From: Acidobacteriota bacterium
Lineage (GTDB): Bacteria; Acidobacteriota; Terriglobia; Terriglobales; Acidobacteriaceae
Direction: 5' to 3'
Length of the DNA stretch: 64,000 nt
Assembly (NCBI GenBank): GCA_018268915.1
Contig: JAFDVQ010000015.1
Coordinates: 1 to 64,000 of the forward strand
Under the pieces are notes generated by a model that searched no databases, was not told the origin of the DNA, and saw only the letters and a list, made by a program, of their open reading frames with translations. The translations under genes and the position numbers were made by a program. Of the stretch, positions 26,573 to 36,014 are shown in pieces. Position 1 is the stretch's first letter. Each line of letters begins with the position of its first letter.

Positions 26573-27832
26573 ATGAGCGATGTCCATCGCACAATTGAAG
26601 CTGTATGGAAGATCGAGTCCACGCGGCTCGTCGCCGCCATCGCTCGCGTCACTAGTGACATCGGCATCGCCGAAGAACTCGCTCAGGATGCCCTCGTCAC
26701 GGCGATCGAGCGATGGCCCGTAGATGGCGTGCCCGACAACCCCGCATCATGGCTCATGACCGCGGCCAAGCGCCGTGCCATCGACAATCTGCGCCATGGA
26801 CAGATGCTTCAGCAGAAGCATGAAGAGATTGCCCGCGAACTGCATGAGCAGCAGCAGCGCCTCGGAGAGGCCATGGACCACGCGCTGGATCAAGTCATCG
26901 ACGACGACGTGCTGCGCCTCATCTTCACGGCCTGTCATCCGGCGCTCCCGATGGAAGGGCGCGTCGCCCTCACATTGCGTCTCGTCGGCGGCCTCACCAC
27001 CGAAGAAATCGCCCGCGCCTTTCTCGTGTCTGAGAAGACAATGGGCCAGCGCATCTTCCGCGCCAAGAAAACTCTATCGGATGCAAAAGTCCCTTTCGAA
27101 ACTCCGCGCGGCGAAGAATTGCAACGCCGCGTCAACTCAGTCCTTTCGGTTGTTTACCTCATCTTCAACGAGGGCTACACTGCCACCTCAGGCGACGAGT
27201 GGATGCGTGCTGCGCTGTGCGATGAAGCCCTCCGCCTCGGGCGCATGCTCGTACAGCTCCTCCCCGCAGAGTCCGAAGTCCATGCCCTTCTCGCGCTGAT
27301 GGAGCTCAATGCGTCTCGTACCGCGGCTCGTCGTGGAACAGACGGAGAAGCAATTCTGCTCCCCGATCAGAACCGCTCTCTCTGGAATCGAATGCAGCTT
27401 CAACGCGGCCTCTCCGCACTCGATCGCGCACAACAACTCGGCGGCCAATCCCGTCCGTACGCGCTCCAGGCCGCTATAGCCGCCTGTCACATGAGGTCCC
27501 GAACCGCCGGAGAGACTGACTGGCAAAGTATCGTTAACCTCTACGACACTCTGCTGCAAAACGCACCTTCTCCCATCGTCGCTCTCAACCGGGCTGTCGC
27601 AGTAGGCATGGCGCGAGGTCCTGCCGCAGGACTCGCAGCGCTCGACTCCATCCCTCAATCCGCGCTGGCAGGCAACCACCTGCTGCACAGCGTCCGCGCC
27701 GACCTGCTGATAAAAATGAATAGCTACCCTGACGCGCGGCAGGAACTCCAGCGTGCCATTGCGCTAACCCAGAACCTTCGCGAGAAGCAATTGCTGGATC
27801 AGCGCCTTAAGCAAATCGACCCATCCGTTTGA
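26573..27832 (+). CDS. ECF42-type RNA polymerase sigma factor
   Basis: The 419-residue protein has sigma region 2 (about residues 8-85, with AEELAQDALVTAIERWP and PASWLMTAAKRRAIDNLR) and region 4 (about 108-165, with GGLTTEEIARAFLVSEKTMGQRIFRAKK). A long C-terminal extension with TPR-like helices follows (about 185-415, ending near LREKQLLDQRLKQ). This fusion of an ECF sigma factor to TPRs, next to a DGPF/YCII gene and without an anti-sigma factor, defines group ECF42. The extension is thought to control activity directly. Confidence 0.93.
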   Translation: MSDVHRTIEAVWKIESTRLVAAIARVTSDIGIAEELAQDALVTAIERWPVDGVPDNPASWLMTAAKRRAIDNLRHGQMLQQKHEEIARELHEQQQRLGEAMDHALDQVIDDDVLRLIFTACHPALPMEGRVALTLRLVGGLTTEEIARAFLVSEKTMGQRIFRAKKTLSDAKVPFETPRGEELQRRVNSVLSVVYLIFNEGYTATSGDEWMRAALCDEALRLGRMLVQLLPAESEVHALLALMELNASRTAARRGTDGEAILLPDQNRSLWNRMQLQRGLSALDRAQQLGGQSRPYALQAAIAACHMRSRTAGETDWQSIVNLYDTLLQNAPSPIVALNRAVAVGMARGPAAGLAALDSIPQSALAGNHLLHSVRADLLIKMNSYPDARQELQRAIALTQNLREKQLLDQRLKQIDPSV

Positions 27833-27943
27833 AAGCACCCAGAGTCCGGATCATTCTTCGCTCGGTCATAAAACGCGGACACCTCTGCTTGGCCCGCGCA
27901 TCCAAGACATCTGCGAGCAAATCACACCCCTCGGGAGATGATC

Positions 27944-28702
27944 ATGGATTCAAAAAAGGTAAGGCAATCCGCTTCCAAAGCTCTTCAGAACGCGCCTCTT
28001 CCTTCCATCGTCGAACGCAGCGACTTTGAATCGCAGCTCAGGGATCTGCGTCTCCGCGAGAAAGAGCACACACATCAGGGCGATGCCATCGCCGCACAAA
28101 GGCGCCGCCTCCCCATGGTCGAGGTGTCCTCCACCACGCGCCTGATCGGGCCCAACGGCTCAGTCACTCTGCTCGATGCCTTCGAAGATCGTCGCCAGCT
28201 GATCGCCTACTACTTCATGTGGAACACCGGCCGCCTCGCAAAGGACCAATGCCAGGGATGCACGTGGGTCACAACGCACATGGGCGAGCTCTCATACTTC
28301 CATGCCCGCGATGTCACCTTCGCCGTCTTCGCACAGGGCCCATATGAAGAGAGCCGGCGCTATCGGGAATTCATGGGATGGCAGATGCCCTGGTACTCCG
28401 CGCTTGGCTCGCTCGAAACTCTTCTGCAAGGCCGCCACATCGGCAGAATGCATATCGTCTGCTATCTGCGTCAGGGCTCACAAGTCTTCGAAACTTACTG
28501 GACGACCTCTCGCGGAGTCGAAGTCATGGACAACAGCTACCACCTCCTCGATCTCACCGCCTACGGTCGCCAGGAGACGCACGAAGATTCGCCCGAAGGC
28601 TGGCCACAGCCCTATACTCCTGGCGGGCTGACCATCGATAACCGTCCTCTCTCGCAATGGCCCCGAATCGAATCCGGCCGCTCAGACGACCTAACCAAAT
28701 GA
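27944..28702 (+). CDS. DUF899 thioredoxin-like protein
   Basis: The 252-residue protein matches the DUF899 family, a group with a thioredoxin-like fold. Markers are the region IVERSDFESQLRDLRLREKEHT, the strand LIAYYFMWNTG, and CQGCTWVTTHMG with CxxC near residue 99. YREFMGWQMPWYS also supports the match. The ATG at 27944 is preferred to 27938 because GGGAG lies 6 nt before it. Such genes often sit near ECF sigma factors with YCII partners, so it may belong to the ECF42 regulon. Confidence 0.88.
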   Translation: MDSKKVRQSASKALQNAPLPSIVERSDFESQLRDLRLREKEHTHQGDAIAAQRRRLPMVEVSSTTRLIGPNGSVTLLDAFEDRRQLIAYYFMWNTGRLAKDQCQGCTWVTTHMGELSYFHARDVTFAVFAQGPYEESRRYREFMGWQMPWYSALGSLETLLQGRHIGRMHIVCYLRQGSQVFETYWTTSRGVEVMDNSYHLLDLTAYGRQETHEDSPEGWPQPYTPGGLTIDNRPLSQWPRIESGRSDDLTK

Positions 28703-28769
28703 AGGTTTTGGGTGAATCTACAAAACCTCATGCCCTCCTATACTGTCTCTATCAGCCGAGGCCTTTGGA

Positions 28770-29528
28770 TTGCTGCATCTGCTTAAGAGACATGGGGTAG
28801 CGATAAAAGCACAATTGCAGGCATCTCTTGTGATTGCCTACGCGATGCCCGAGGAGGTCCTTACGCCACTGCTCCCGCCCGGTCTGGTCCTCGATACCTA
28901 CGGCGGCTGGGGATTTCTGGCCATCGCAATGGTCGAAGCTCATGAACTGCGGCCGGCATTTCTTTCTGCTCGTTTTGGCTTGAACTTCTTTCTGGCTGGG
29001 TACCGGATCTTTACTCGATATCGAACCCGAGGCGGTAGAACTTTGCGCGGTTTGCGTATTTTGCGCAGTGACACCGATCGTCAATCCATGCAGATCTTCG
29101 GCAATCTGCTCACTCACTATGGCTACGAACTGTCGCAATGCCAGCTCAGGCGAGCAGACGGTAAATATTCCGTCGAGATCTGCTCCCCACATGGTGACGC
29201 AGATCTGCAGGTGGAGGCGGATCTTGTGACCAAGCCCGAAGCGCCGCCGCCCGGCTCTCCCTTTCCCGACCTTCGCGATGCCCGCAGATTCGCAGGACCG
29301 CTGCCGTTTACCTTCGACTATGAGCCGCAGACTCACTCCATCATTCGTGTGGAGGGGGTTCGCAGAGAATGGAATCCACGTCCCGTCTCAGTAAAGGTGC
29401 ACCGCAATACATTCCTGGAACGCGAACGTTTCGATCCGCCGGTGCAACGCTTGCCAACGCCTTCTTTCTCGAGAATGTCCCCTATTCATGGAAACCGGGG
29501 ATTCGGGAGAAGCTGTCAGCATGATTGA
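28770..29528 (+). CDS. DUF2071-family protein, probable frameshift near end
   Basis: The open frame (TTG start) of 252 codons fits the DUF2071 family, an acetoacetate-decarboxylase-like fold. It has MPEEVLTPLLPPGLVLDTYGG and FGLNFFLAGYRIFTRYR. The C terminus after codon 227 (about 29450) is unrelated to the family in this frame. Shifting by one base restores LANAFFLENVPYSWKPGIRE and a stop at 29522-29524. That stop overlaps the ATG of the next gene as ATGA. A single missing base near 29448 is therefore likely. The function is unknown. Confidence 0.8.
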   Translation: MLHLLKRHGVAIKAQLQASLVIAYAMPEEVLTPLLPPGLVLDTYGGWGFLAIAMVEAHELRPAFLSARFGLNFFLAGYRIFTRYRTRGGRTLRGLRILRSDTDRQSMQIFGNLLTHYGYELSQCQLRRADGKYSVEICSPHGDADLQVEADLVTKPEAPPPGSPFPDLRDARRFAGPLPFTFDYEPQTHSIIRVEGVRREWNPRPVSVKVHRNTFLERERFDPPVQRLPTPSFSRMSPIHGNRGFGRSCQHD

Positions 29529-30291
29529 TGACCACGCGCAAAACCGTTTCGCTGGTGTTATCAAGATCGTGCGTTTCAACTTGCGCTTCTATCTCCTCAG
29601 TGCTGCGGCAATCTCGGTTGCAATTCTGCTTATCGCTTCACGGGAGCTGACGGCCCCTTTCGAGGCCACGGTGTTGATCGTTGCAGCGCCTGTCGCATTC
29701 TGGACCAACAGTTCTTTATTTGTCTCCTGGTATGTTTACGACTACAAGAGAGTGACCCAGTGGCGATGGCTGCCAAGCCGACTCCCTTTCAAACCGCAAC
29801 GCTGGGTGAACATCCATGCTGGTCTCGACGAGTCGACTTCGGCACTGCGTCATCTGTTGCCTGGCACGCAGGGCTCAGTCGTAGACATTTACGACTCGAA
29901 AGAAATGACTGAGCCTTCAATTGCGCGAGCAAGGCTACTGCATCCGGCCGACGAACCATTCGAGCAAGGAGCGTATAACAACTTGCCGCTACTTGTGAAC
30001 TCCAGCGACACTGTCTTCCTTCTATTCTCCGCACACGAGGTGCGGGATGCGATACACAGGATGTATCTGTTGCGAGAAGCCGCGCGAGTCCTGCGAGATA
30101 AGGGATGCGTTGTACTGGTGGAGCATCTCCGCGACTGGAAGAACTTCGTTGCCTTCGGCCCCGGATTCTTCCATTTCTTCTCGAGACAAGACTGGCTTCG
30201 TACCATTCATGATGCAGGACTCTTGGTGGTGCAGGAGGAAGCAGCAACTCCCTTCGTCAGATGCTTTGTACTTCGCAGGAAAGACCTATGA
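29521..30291 (+). CDS. Membrane-anchored methyltransferase-like protein
   Basis: The 256-residue protein has two N-terminal membrane helices (about residues 17-65: FYLLSAAAISVAILLIAS and ATVLIVAAPVAFWTNSSLF). A cytosolic domain follows with the order of a SAM methyltransferase: SVVDIYDSKEMTEPSIARARLL, then DTVFLLFSAHEVRD and LLREAARVLRDKGCVVLVEHLRD. The glycine-rich motif I is weak, so the cofactor is not certain. The start ATGA overlaps the frame-restored upstream stop, and its own stop TGA overlaps the next ATG, so it is translationally coupled on both sides. Confidence 0.75.
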   Translation: MIDDHAQNRFAGVIKIVRFNLRFYLLSAAAISVAILLIASRELTAPFEATVLIVAAPVAFWTNSSLFVSWYVYDYKRVTQWRWLPSRLPFKPQRWVNIHAGLDESTSALRHLLPGTQGSVVDIYDSKEMTEPSIARARLLHPADEPFEQGAYNNLPLLVNSSDTVFLLFSAHEVRDAIHRMYLLREAARVLRDKGCVVLVEHLRDWKNFVAFGPGFFHFFSRQDWLRTIHDAGLLVVQEEAATPFVRCFVLRRKDL

Positions 30292-30890
30292 AGTTGAACT
30301 TTGCCGAGCAATTACTCGTGAACAACCCGTTCCGCGCAGCGATTCAGATGTACTACGAAGGTCCATTGCTCCGCAGGCTCGGTGGATCGGTTCCGGGCGG
30401 CTCAGTGTTGGAAGTCGGCTGTGGACAAGGTGCAGGCGTCGACGTAATCTTTCGTCACTTCGAGGTCGCCCACGTTTGCGGCGTAGACTTGGACCCTCTT
30501 CAGATCGAACGTGCGAACAGGCGGCTCCAGCACAAGTACTCTGGACGCGTGACGCTGATCCCGGCAGATGCAGAAAACCTACCCTTCGCGAATTCGAGTT
30601 TCGACGCAGTGTTCGACTTCGGCGCTCTTCATCACGTGCCAGACTGGCAAAAGAGCATCGCCGAAATTCAACGTGTCCTCAAACCTGGCGGCAGGTTCTT
30701 CTTTGAAGAGGTCACGCGAGCCGCACTTCAACGCAGAGTCTACCGCAGTCTATTCGAACATCCAACCGAGAACCGCTTTAGCGAATCCGAGTTTATGGCA
30801 GAGCTTGAAAGGTGCGTACTAAAGCCTGCAGGCCCCTTGCATCGTATCTTGTTCGACGACATCTTCATCGGCGCTGCCCGCACATCGTAG
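30288..30890 (+). CDS. Class I SAM-dependent methyltransferase
   Basis: The 200-residue protein has clear motifs: VLEVGCGQGAGVD (motif I, near residue 40), CGVDLDPLQIERA, PADAENLPFANSSFDAVFDFGALHHV and VLKPGGRFFFEEV. This is the UbiE/COQ5-like group. It starts by ATGA overlap with the previous gene and completes a coupled operon DUF2071, membrane methyltransferase-like protein, methyltransferase. The substrate is unknown. The coupling suggests one pathway, perhaps lipid modification, but that is inference. Confidence 0.92.
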   Translation: MKLNFAEQLLVNNPFRAAIQMYYEGPLLRRLGGSVPGGSVLEVGCGQGAGVDVIFRHFEVAHVCGVDLDPLQIERANRRLQHKYSGRVTLIPADAENLPFANSSFDAVFDFGALHHVPDWQKSIAEIQRVLKPGGRFFFEEVTRAALQRRVYRSLFEHPTENRFSESEFMAELERCVLKPAGPLHRILFDDIFIGAARTS

Positions 30891-30933
30891 CGGAAAACAA
30901 TTCCTAAGCCTTGCTTGACCCCTGCTATGATCC

Positions 30934-31848
30934 CTGCTCAAGTTTCCCACCATCCTCGCCGGACTCCTTGTCTTGGCAAGCACCGCACCTCACGAAAAGC
31001 CTGACGAGTTCGACGACTTCATTCGCCCCTATGTTGCCAGTGACAATTTCTCAGGCAATGTGCTGATCGAGCACCACGGGAAGATAGTCTTCCAGCGTTC
31101 TTACGGATATGCTCAGCGCGAGCAAAAGCAATTCAACAACGGCAACACCCCGCTTTCACATCGCGTCTATGTCCGTGCAGTACACCTCTGCGGCAATTCT
31201 TTCCCCTCATCGGCCACAAGAAGCTCGACATGGAAACAACGGTGGAAGATTTGCTCCCTCGCACTCCTGGCGCTGACAAGATAACCGTGCGCGATCTTCT
31301 GCTTCAGCAGTACAGCATCGACGACATCACCTCAGTTGCGCGACCAGTTGCTCGACGTCAACCCGCGAGCAGGCTTCGGATGGTTCCGATCTGAAAGCAA
31401 AGGATTCAAAACAGTGGCGTATTACATGAACGGCCGCGCCCCGGGCTTCACATCTTGCGCGCTGTTAATTCCGAAGGACGACCTGATCGTTATCGTATTC
31501 AGCAACATCAACGCTTCGGCTTCGTCAGACATCGGCGACGGACTCGCGCGCGCTCTCGGTCTGCCCCACGAAACGTTTCATCTCCTTGCAAACGCTCCGG
31601 CACCACTCACGCAATCCATGCGCTTCCGCTTCCCCGCCGATTTCTACCAACCCAATGCAGAGTTAACAGTCTTTCCTCGCGATGGCGGAACGTTTCTGCG
31701 CTGGCCAGGTAGAGACCTTTCTCCACTCATCCCTATCGGTACCGACAAGTTCCTTGATAGGTCCTACTGGGTGCCGGTGGAACTCGACAGAAAGAACTCC
31801 GCACCCTCGTTGCTTGACGACCGCTTCAAAGGCGAACAGATCAGATAA
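30934..31848 (+). pseudogene. Decayed serine hydrolase (beta-lactamase/PBP4-like)
   Basis: A first frame (30973-31284) has SGNVLIEHHGKIVFQRSYGYA, typical of class C beta-lactamase-like hydrolases. The S-x-x-K region then lies in another frame and reads SMSVQYTSAAIL, with the nucleophile-activating Lys changed to Val. A further shift follows, then LLPRTPGADKITVRDLL. The text then jumps to the family's C-terminal portion (31336-31848, with YYMNGRAPGFTSCALL), so a central piece is missing. The start codon is also gone. It is a pseudogene. Confidence 0.8.
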
Positions 31849-32139
31849 GTCGGATTGCTGCACAACGTCCCACTCCAAATGCCCCAGGCTCGCCGCCCTT
31901 CGAGGACGGCATCGGCCTCAGACATTGGTAAAACAATCCTCGCTAATCAACTGCAGCCAAAGAACATATGCTGCCAGCCTGCGGTAAGCCTGAAACGAGT
32001 ACCGTTGCGCACTCACCATACATTGGTAAGTACCAACTCAGACCCCTTTAATGCTATCGTCAGATTTCGGCAACTACTCGAACCTCTCCCGGAATCGAGG
32101 CACTCGGAACTCACTTTTTTGGATCACGGACCTTCCCGG

Positions 32140-34203
32140 ATGATTGCGACACAAATGGAAGCGACGTTTTGCCGTGCGTACAACACCTCAAAGGCTCGAC
32201 ACCTGAGCCTGAGGATCACGCTCGCCGATTGCGCTCGTGATCCCTTCAAGCTCATGAAGGTTGTACTGGACGGCCTCGCGCACAATCCTGAAGCGGCTTT
32301 CTGGCTGACACATCTCCAACATACTCCGCAGATCGTCCGCATTTTTCCCCTCGACTTTGCCTATCTCGACTCCGATCTTAAGATTCTCCAGGCCGTCGAG
32401 TTACCGCCAGGTGTTCCTCTTCCTTTCTTTCATCCCAACGCCACCAGCGCACTTATCCTGCCTCTCGGGTATTTGGCTGCCAATAACACGGTGGACGGCG
32501 ACCAGCTCATCATCGCGCCGGAAGAGGAGATCGACCTGCGATCTGCAAAGACCCCTCACATAGAAGCAGTGAGCAGTTCATCTCCCGACCTCGCATCGCC
32601 GCAAACTTCCGCTTCGACGGAGCCGCAATCAGAACAGACGCCCTTCTTCGCACAGCAATCCACGATTCCTACCCAGACTCCTTCTATAGGTTCCGGAAGC
32701 GGTTTTACCCTTGCTCTTGCCAGCACCTGGCAGGTAGCAGCTGCAACATCCGCCGCGCAAGCCTCGGAGACCAACGAAGCTCCGCCAGCAGCAACTACTT
32801 CCGTTTCCGAGGAACCAGCAAATCTAGAACTGCCTGCTCAGGATGCTCCGTCGGTCTCGGCGGACTCGCTGGCACCGGTCAAGGCTGGGAAGCAGCAACC
32901 AGCCACCATCAACCTGACGCAGATTGCCGCACAGGAACGCGCTGCCGCTGAAGCTGAATCCCAGACGCCCAGCGTCCCCGGCGATTCGTTCGCATCCGGC
33001 CCCGGCTCCGAATCTACTTCTGAATCTCAGAAGCCAGTCCTGACTGCCACAGAGGAGCTCATCGCCCGCAGCAAAGAGGCCGCGGAAAAAACATATGTGA
33101 AGGTCCACATACCGCTGCCCTCGGAGTCCGACAAAGCAAAGAGAAAACACACAGACAGAAGAAAAAAGAAAGAACACATCGGGAACAAGGTTGTCCGCTG
33201 GCTGGCGCTCGACGAGCGTCTTCCGGAGCGCCGTAAGATCATCCGCCTCGTCCTGCAGGGTCTTCACGCTTACGAAGCCGACAGCAATTCAGCCGTGCGC
33301 TACAACGTACGCGACATTTGTCCTCCCGGTCTCTTCATCCAGACCGACCACGGCTGGCAGGAAGGCGATGTCCTTTCGCTCGTCCTCGTCAAAGAAGGCG
33401 CCACGGACAGCGATCACGAACATCGGGTCAGCATCCAGGCCCGTGTCATTCGCCGTGACAGCGAAGGCGTTGGAGTAGCCTTCGTCTTCCCCGAAGGAAC
33501 CGAATTCCAGCCGTGGCAGCGCGCCAAAACCAAGCGCTCTGACGAAACCGAAGCCGAGTTCATCTTGCGCGAAATCCGCCTCGCGCGCGCCCTCGGCTTT
33601 CTCCGTCGCCTCTGCCCGTGGGCCGCGGATGAGGTCCAACACGCGCTGCTCGACCGCTTCAGCAACAAGCGAGTTGCCGCGGCTGTCGAAATAACCCTCA
33701 AGGCTGAAAATACCCTTCTTCGACACGGTCACATAGCTCAGCCCTTCGTTTCTTCCGAAATACTCATCCGAATTCTCGAAGGCGGCTCCTGGATCGAAGA
33801 AGACTGGATCCGCAGAATGTGGGCCGGCCTTCTCGTCTCCTCATTTAGTGCCGACGGCCAGGATCGTTCGAACCTCCAGTTCATCGACCTCCTTGCCCGC
33901 CTAACTCCTATCCACCTGCGCATTCTCTCTTTCGTCTGCCATCGCGGAGTCGAAGCCTTGGCGGCTGGCGAATCCGAAGCCACTCTCGATCTCTACTCGA
34001 CCGCAGCCGAACTTATGGAAGCTGCAGATTCACACAGCTTCCCCCGCATTCAACAGACCATTGGCCAGCTGGCATCTGTTGGCCTGCTCGCCGAAACAGC
34101 CCGCGCCTCCTACATCGAAATAAGCGATCGCAGCAGAACGCGCACCACTCCCACCAGCCTCGGCCTGAAAATGTTCGCCCGCTGCAACGGCAATCAGGCC
34201 TAG
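32140..34203 (+). CDS. DUF192-PilZ-DUF4393-like three-domain protein
   Basis: From the ATG at 32140 the protein has 687 residues. Residues about 10-130 resemble DUF192 (AYNTSKARHL, then FPLDFAYLDSDLKIL and ALILPLGYLAANNTV). Residues about 145-345 are Ser/Thr/Pro/Glu/Gln-rich and disordered, ending in a Lys/Arg-rich stretch. Residues about 360-460 look like PilZ with an RRKIIR arm and RYNVRDICPPGLFIQT, a DxSxxG-like loop with Cys for Ser. Residues about 475-680 are helical, with SEILIRILEGGSWIEEDWIRRMWAGLL, resembling DUF4393/Abi-alpha. PilZ suggests c-di-GMP binding. The start is uncertain, since an in-frame TTG at 31855 exists. Confidence 0.75.
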   Translation: MIATQMEATFCRAYNTSKARHLSLRITLADCARDPFKLMKVVLDGLAHNPEAAFWLTHLQHTPQIVRIFPLDFAYLDSDLKILQAVELPPGVPLPFFHPNATSALILPLGYLAANNTVDGDQLIIAPEEEIDLRSAKTPHIEAVSSSSPDLASPQTSASTEPQSEQTPFFAQQSTIPTQTPSIGSGSGFTLALASTWQVAAATSAAQASETNEAPPAATTSVSEEPANLELPAQDAPSVSADSLAPVKAGKQQPATINLTQIAAQERAAAEAESQTPSVPGDSFASGPGSESTSESQKPVLTATEELIARSKEAAEKTYVKVHIPLPSESDKAKRKHTDRRKKKEHIGNKVVRWLALDERLPERRKIIRLVLQGLHAYEADSNSAVRYNVRDICPPGLFIQTDHGWQEGDVLSLVLVKEGATDSDHEHRVSIQARVIRRDSEGVGVAFVFPEGTEFQPWQRAKTKRSDETEAEFILREIRLARALGFLRRLCPWAADEVQHALLDRFSNKRVAAAVEITLKAENTLLRHGHIAQPFVSSEILIRILEGGSWIEEDWIRRMWAGLLVSSFSADGQDRSNLQFIDLLARLTPIHLRILSFVCHRGVEALAAGESEATLDLYSTAAELMEAADSHSFPRIQQTIGQLASVGLLAETARASYIEISDRSRTRTTPTSLGLKMFARCNGNQA

Positions 34204-34250
34204 CGTCCCTCGTTCGCACCCCATTCACGCGCGCTGTTTAAAATGGCAGC

Positions 34251-35999
34251 ATGTTCTTGCGCTCCGGTTTCCTCCATCGAATTTCTGCCGTCTGCCTGGT
34301 CACTCTTCTCTCAATTCCCGCTTCGATCTCAGCCAGCGCCCAGGCTTACGTCGCAAAGCCCAAACTCGTCGTCATCATCGTCATCGACCAGTTCCGCGGC
34401 GACTACCTCAATCGCCACCGCTCAGATTTCAAAAACCGCGGCTTCAACCTCTTCATGAAAGAGGGCGCCTGGTTCACGGACTGCTACTACGACTACGCCA
34501 ACACCAAGACAGCCCCCGGCCACGCCACCATCGGCACCGGCGCATATTCTGACGGACACGGCATCGAATCGAATGAGTGGTGGGACTCCTCTCGATCCGA
34601 CGAAAAGAAAGTCACCTCCGTGGAAGACGAGCGCTACCAGCTCGTCGACATCCCCGCATCCTCCATTCCCGCGAACGCGCCGGGCGCGCCAGCAGACGCC
34701 GCCAAATTCCTCGTAGGCGCATCGCCCCTCAACCTCCGCGCTTCCACGCTCGGTGACGAACTCCGCCTGGGCACCTCCGGCAAGGCCAAAGTCTTCGGAG
34801 TTTCGCTGAAAGACCGCGCCGCCATTCTCCCTCCCGGACACGCAGCAAACGGCGCGTTCTGGATCGACCCCGCAAGCGGCCAGTTCACCACCTCCACTTA
34901 CTACATGGAGCACCTGCCCGAGTGGGCAACGCAATTCAATTCCAGCGGCCGCATCGCCGAAGCCGAGCGCGAGGCCAACGTAGAAAAGACCACTCAATTC
35001 TTCGAGCTCGTCGGCCGGACTCCCGCCGCCAACTCCTACGAATTCGATTTCGCAAAGGCCCTCATCAAAGGTGAAAACCTCGGTCAGCGCGGAGTCACTG
35101 ACCTCCTCACCATCTCTCTTTCTGCGAACGATATCCAGGGCCACCAGATGGGTCCCGATTCTGATTCCGAGAATCAGATGATCCTTGCACTCGACGGCCA
35201 GTTCGACAAGTTCTTCACCTGGCTCGATCAGAACATCGGGCTCCAAAATGTCTGGCTTGCGCTTTCGGCCGATCATGGCATCGCACCCATCTCCGGCGAA
35301 GCTGCCAAACTCGGCATGAACTCCGCCATGCTCACCATGGCCAAAGTCTACCCGCGCCTCGAAGAGGAGTTGAACAAGCGCCACTCACCCGGCGCACACC
35401 TGCAATACCTCATGCCCGGTCCCGAACTCCCCTACATCAACCTAAACAAGCACGCATTTGAAAAAGTGCACGTCTCCGAGCAGGCCGCCGAGGAAGAAGT
35501 CGTCTCTCTTTTACCTGAAATCGTCGAGGCTCAGAACCCGGCCCCGCTTCCAATGCTCAAGGCCGCGCGGCCCGAGCAGACCCAGCCCTCGCAGCACCGA
35601 CTCCCACCCGCCCCGCAGTTCGCCGGCGCCTACACCCGCCTTCAGATGGCCTACGGACAACTTCCGCAAACCGAACTCGGCCGCGAACTCGCACACAGTT
35701 ACTCCTACCACGGCAACTGGTTTGTGATGCTCCTCCTCGGCGGATATCAGATGGAAGACATCCGAGCCTGGGGCGGCACAACCCACTTCAGTCCCTGGTC
35801 CTACGACCGCCATGTGCCCCTCGCCTTCTACGGCACGCCTTTTGTCCCCGGCGAGTATCATGAACGTGTGGCTCCCGTTGATCTGGCAACCACCTTCGCC
35901 GCGGAACTGGGCATCAATTTCCCCTCCGCCGCCGTCGGACGTGTGCTTACCGTTGCCCTTCAACCCGAGCAAACCAAGAACGCAGCTCACAGGCCCTGA
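34251..35999 (+). CDS. Exported alkaline-phosphatase-superfamily phosphohydrolase
   Basis: The 582-residue protein has a signal peptide (LVTLLSIPASISASAQA). The metal-binding motifs of the alkaline phosphatase superfamily follow: VIIVIDQFRGDYL (Asp ligand), NTKTAPGHATIGTG with Thr as likely nucleophile, and ALSADHGIAPISGE (Asp-His pair). The last third has the conserved Asp-His region SYHGNWFVMLL and DRHVPLAFYG. It matches periplasmic PafA-like or phosphodiesterase/pyrophosphatase enzymes that release phosphate from esters. It lies 15 bp before pyrD in the same direction and may be co-transcribed. Confidence 0.9.
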   Translation: MFLRSGFLHRISAVCLVTLLSIPASISASAQAYVAKPKLVVIIVIDQFRGDYLNRHRSDFKNRGFNLFMKEGAWFTDCYYDYANTKTAPGHATIGTGAYSDGHGIESNEWWDSSRSDEKKVTSVEDERYQLVDIPASSIPANAPGAPADAAKFLVGASPLNLRASTLGDELRLGTSGKAKVFGVSLKDRAAILPPGHAANGAFWIDPASGQFTTSTYYMEHLPEWATQFNSSGRIAEAEREANVEKTTQFFELVGRTPAANSYEFDFAKALIKGENLGQRGVTDLLTISLSANDIQGHQMGPDSDSENQMILALDGQFDKFFTWLDQNIGLQNVWLALSADHGIAPISGEAAKLGMNSAMLTMAKVYPRLEEELNKRHSPGAHLQYLMPGPELPYINLNKHAFEKVHVSEQAAEEEVVSLLPEIVEAQNPAPLPMLKAARPEQTQPSQHRLPPAPQFAGAYTRLQMAYGQLPQTELGRELAHSYSYHGNWFVMLLLGGYQMEDIRAWGGTTHFSPWSYDRHVPLAFYGTPFVPGEYHERVAPVDLATTFAAELGINFPSAAVGRVLTVALQPEQTKNAAHRP

Positions 36000-36014
36000 G
36001 GACAGATACCCCGC

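Noticed and set aside
34422..35384. 320-codon minus-strand frame inside the phosphohydrolase gene
   Set aside because: The composition is that of an antisense shadow (Gly/Val/Glu/Asp-rich).
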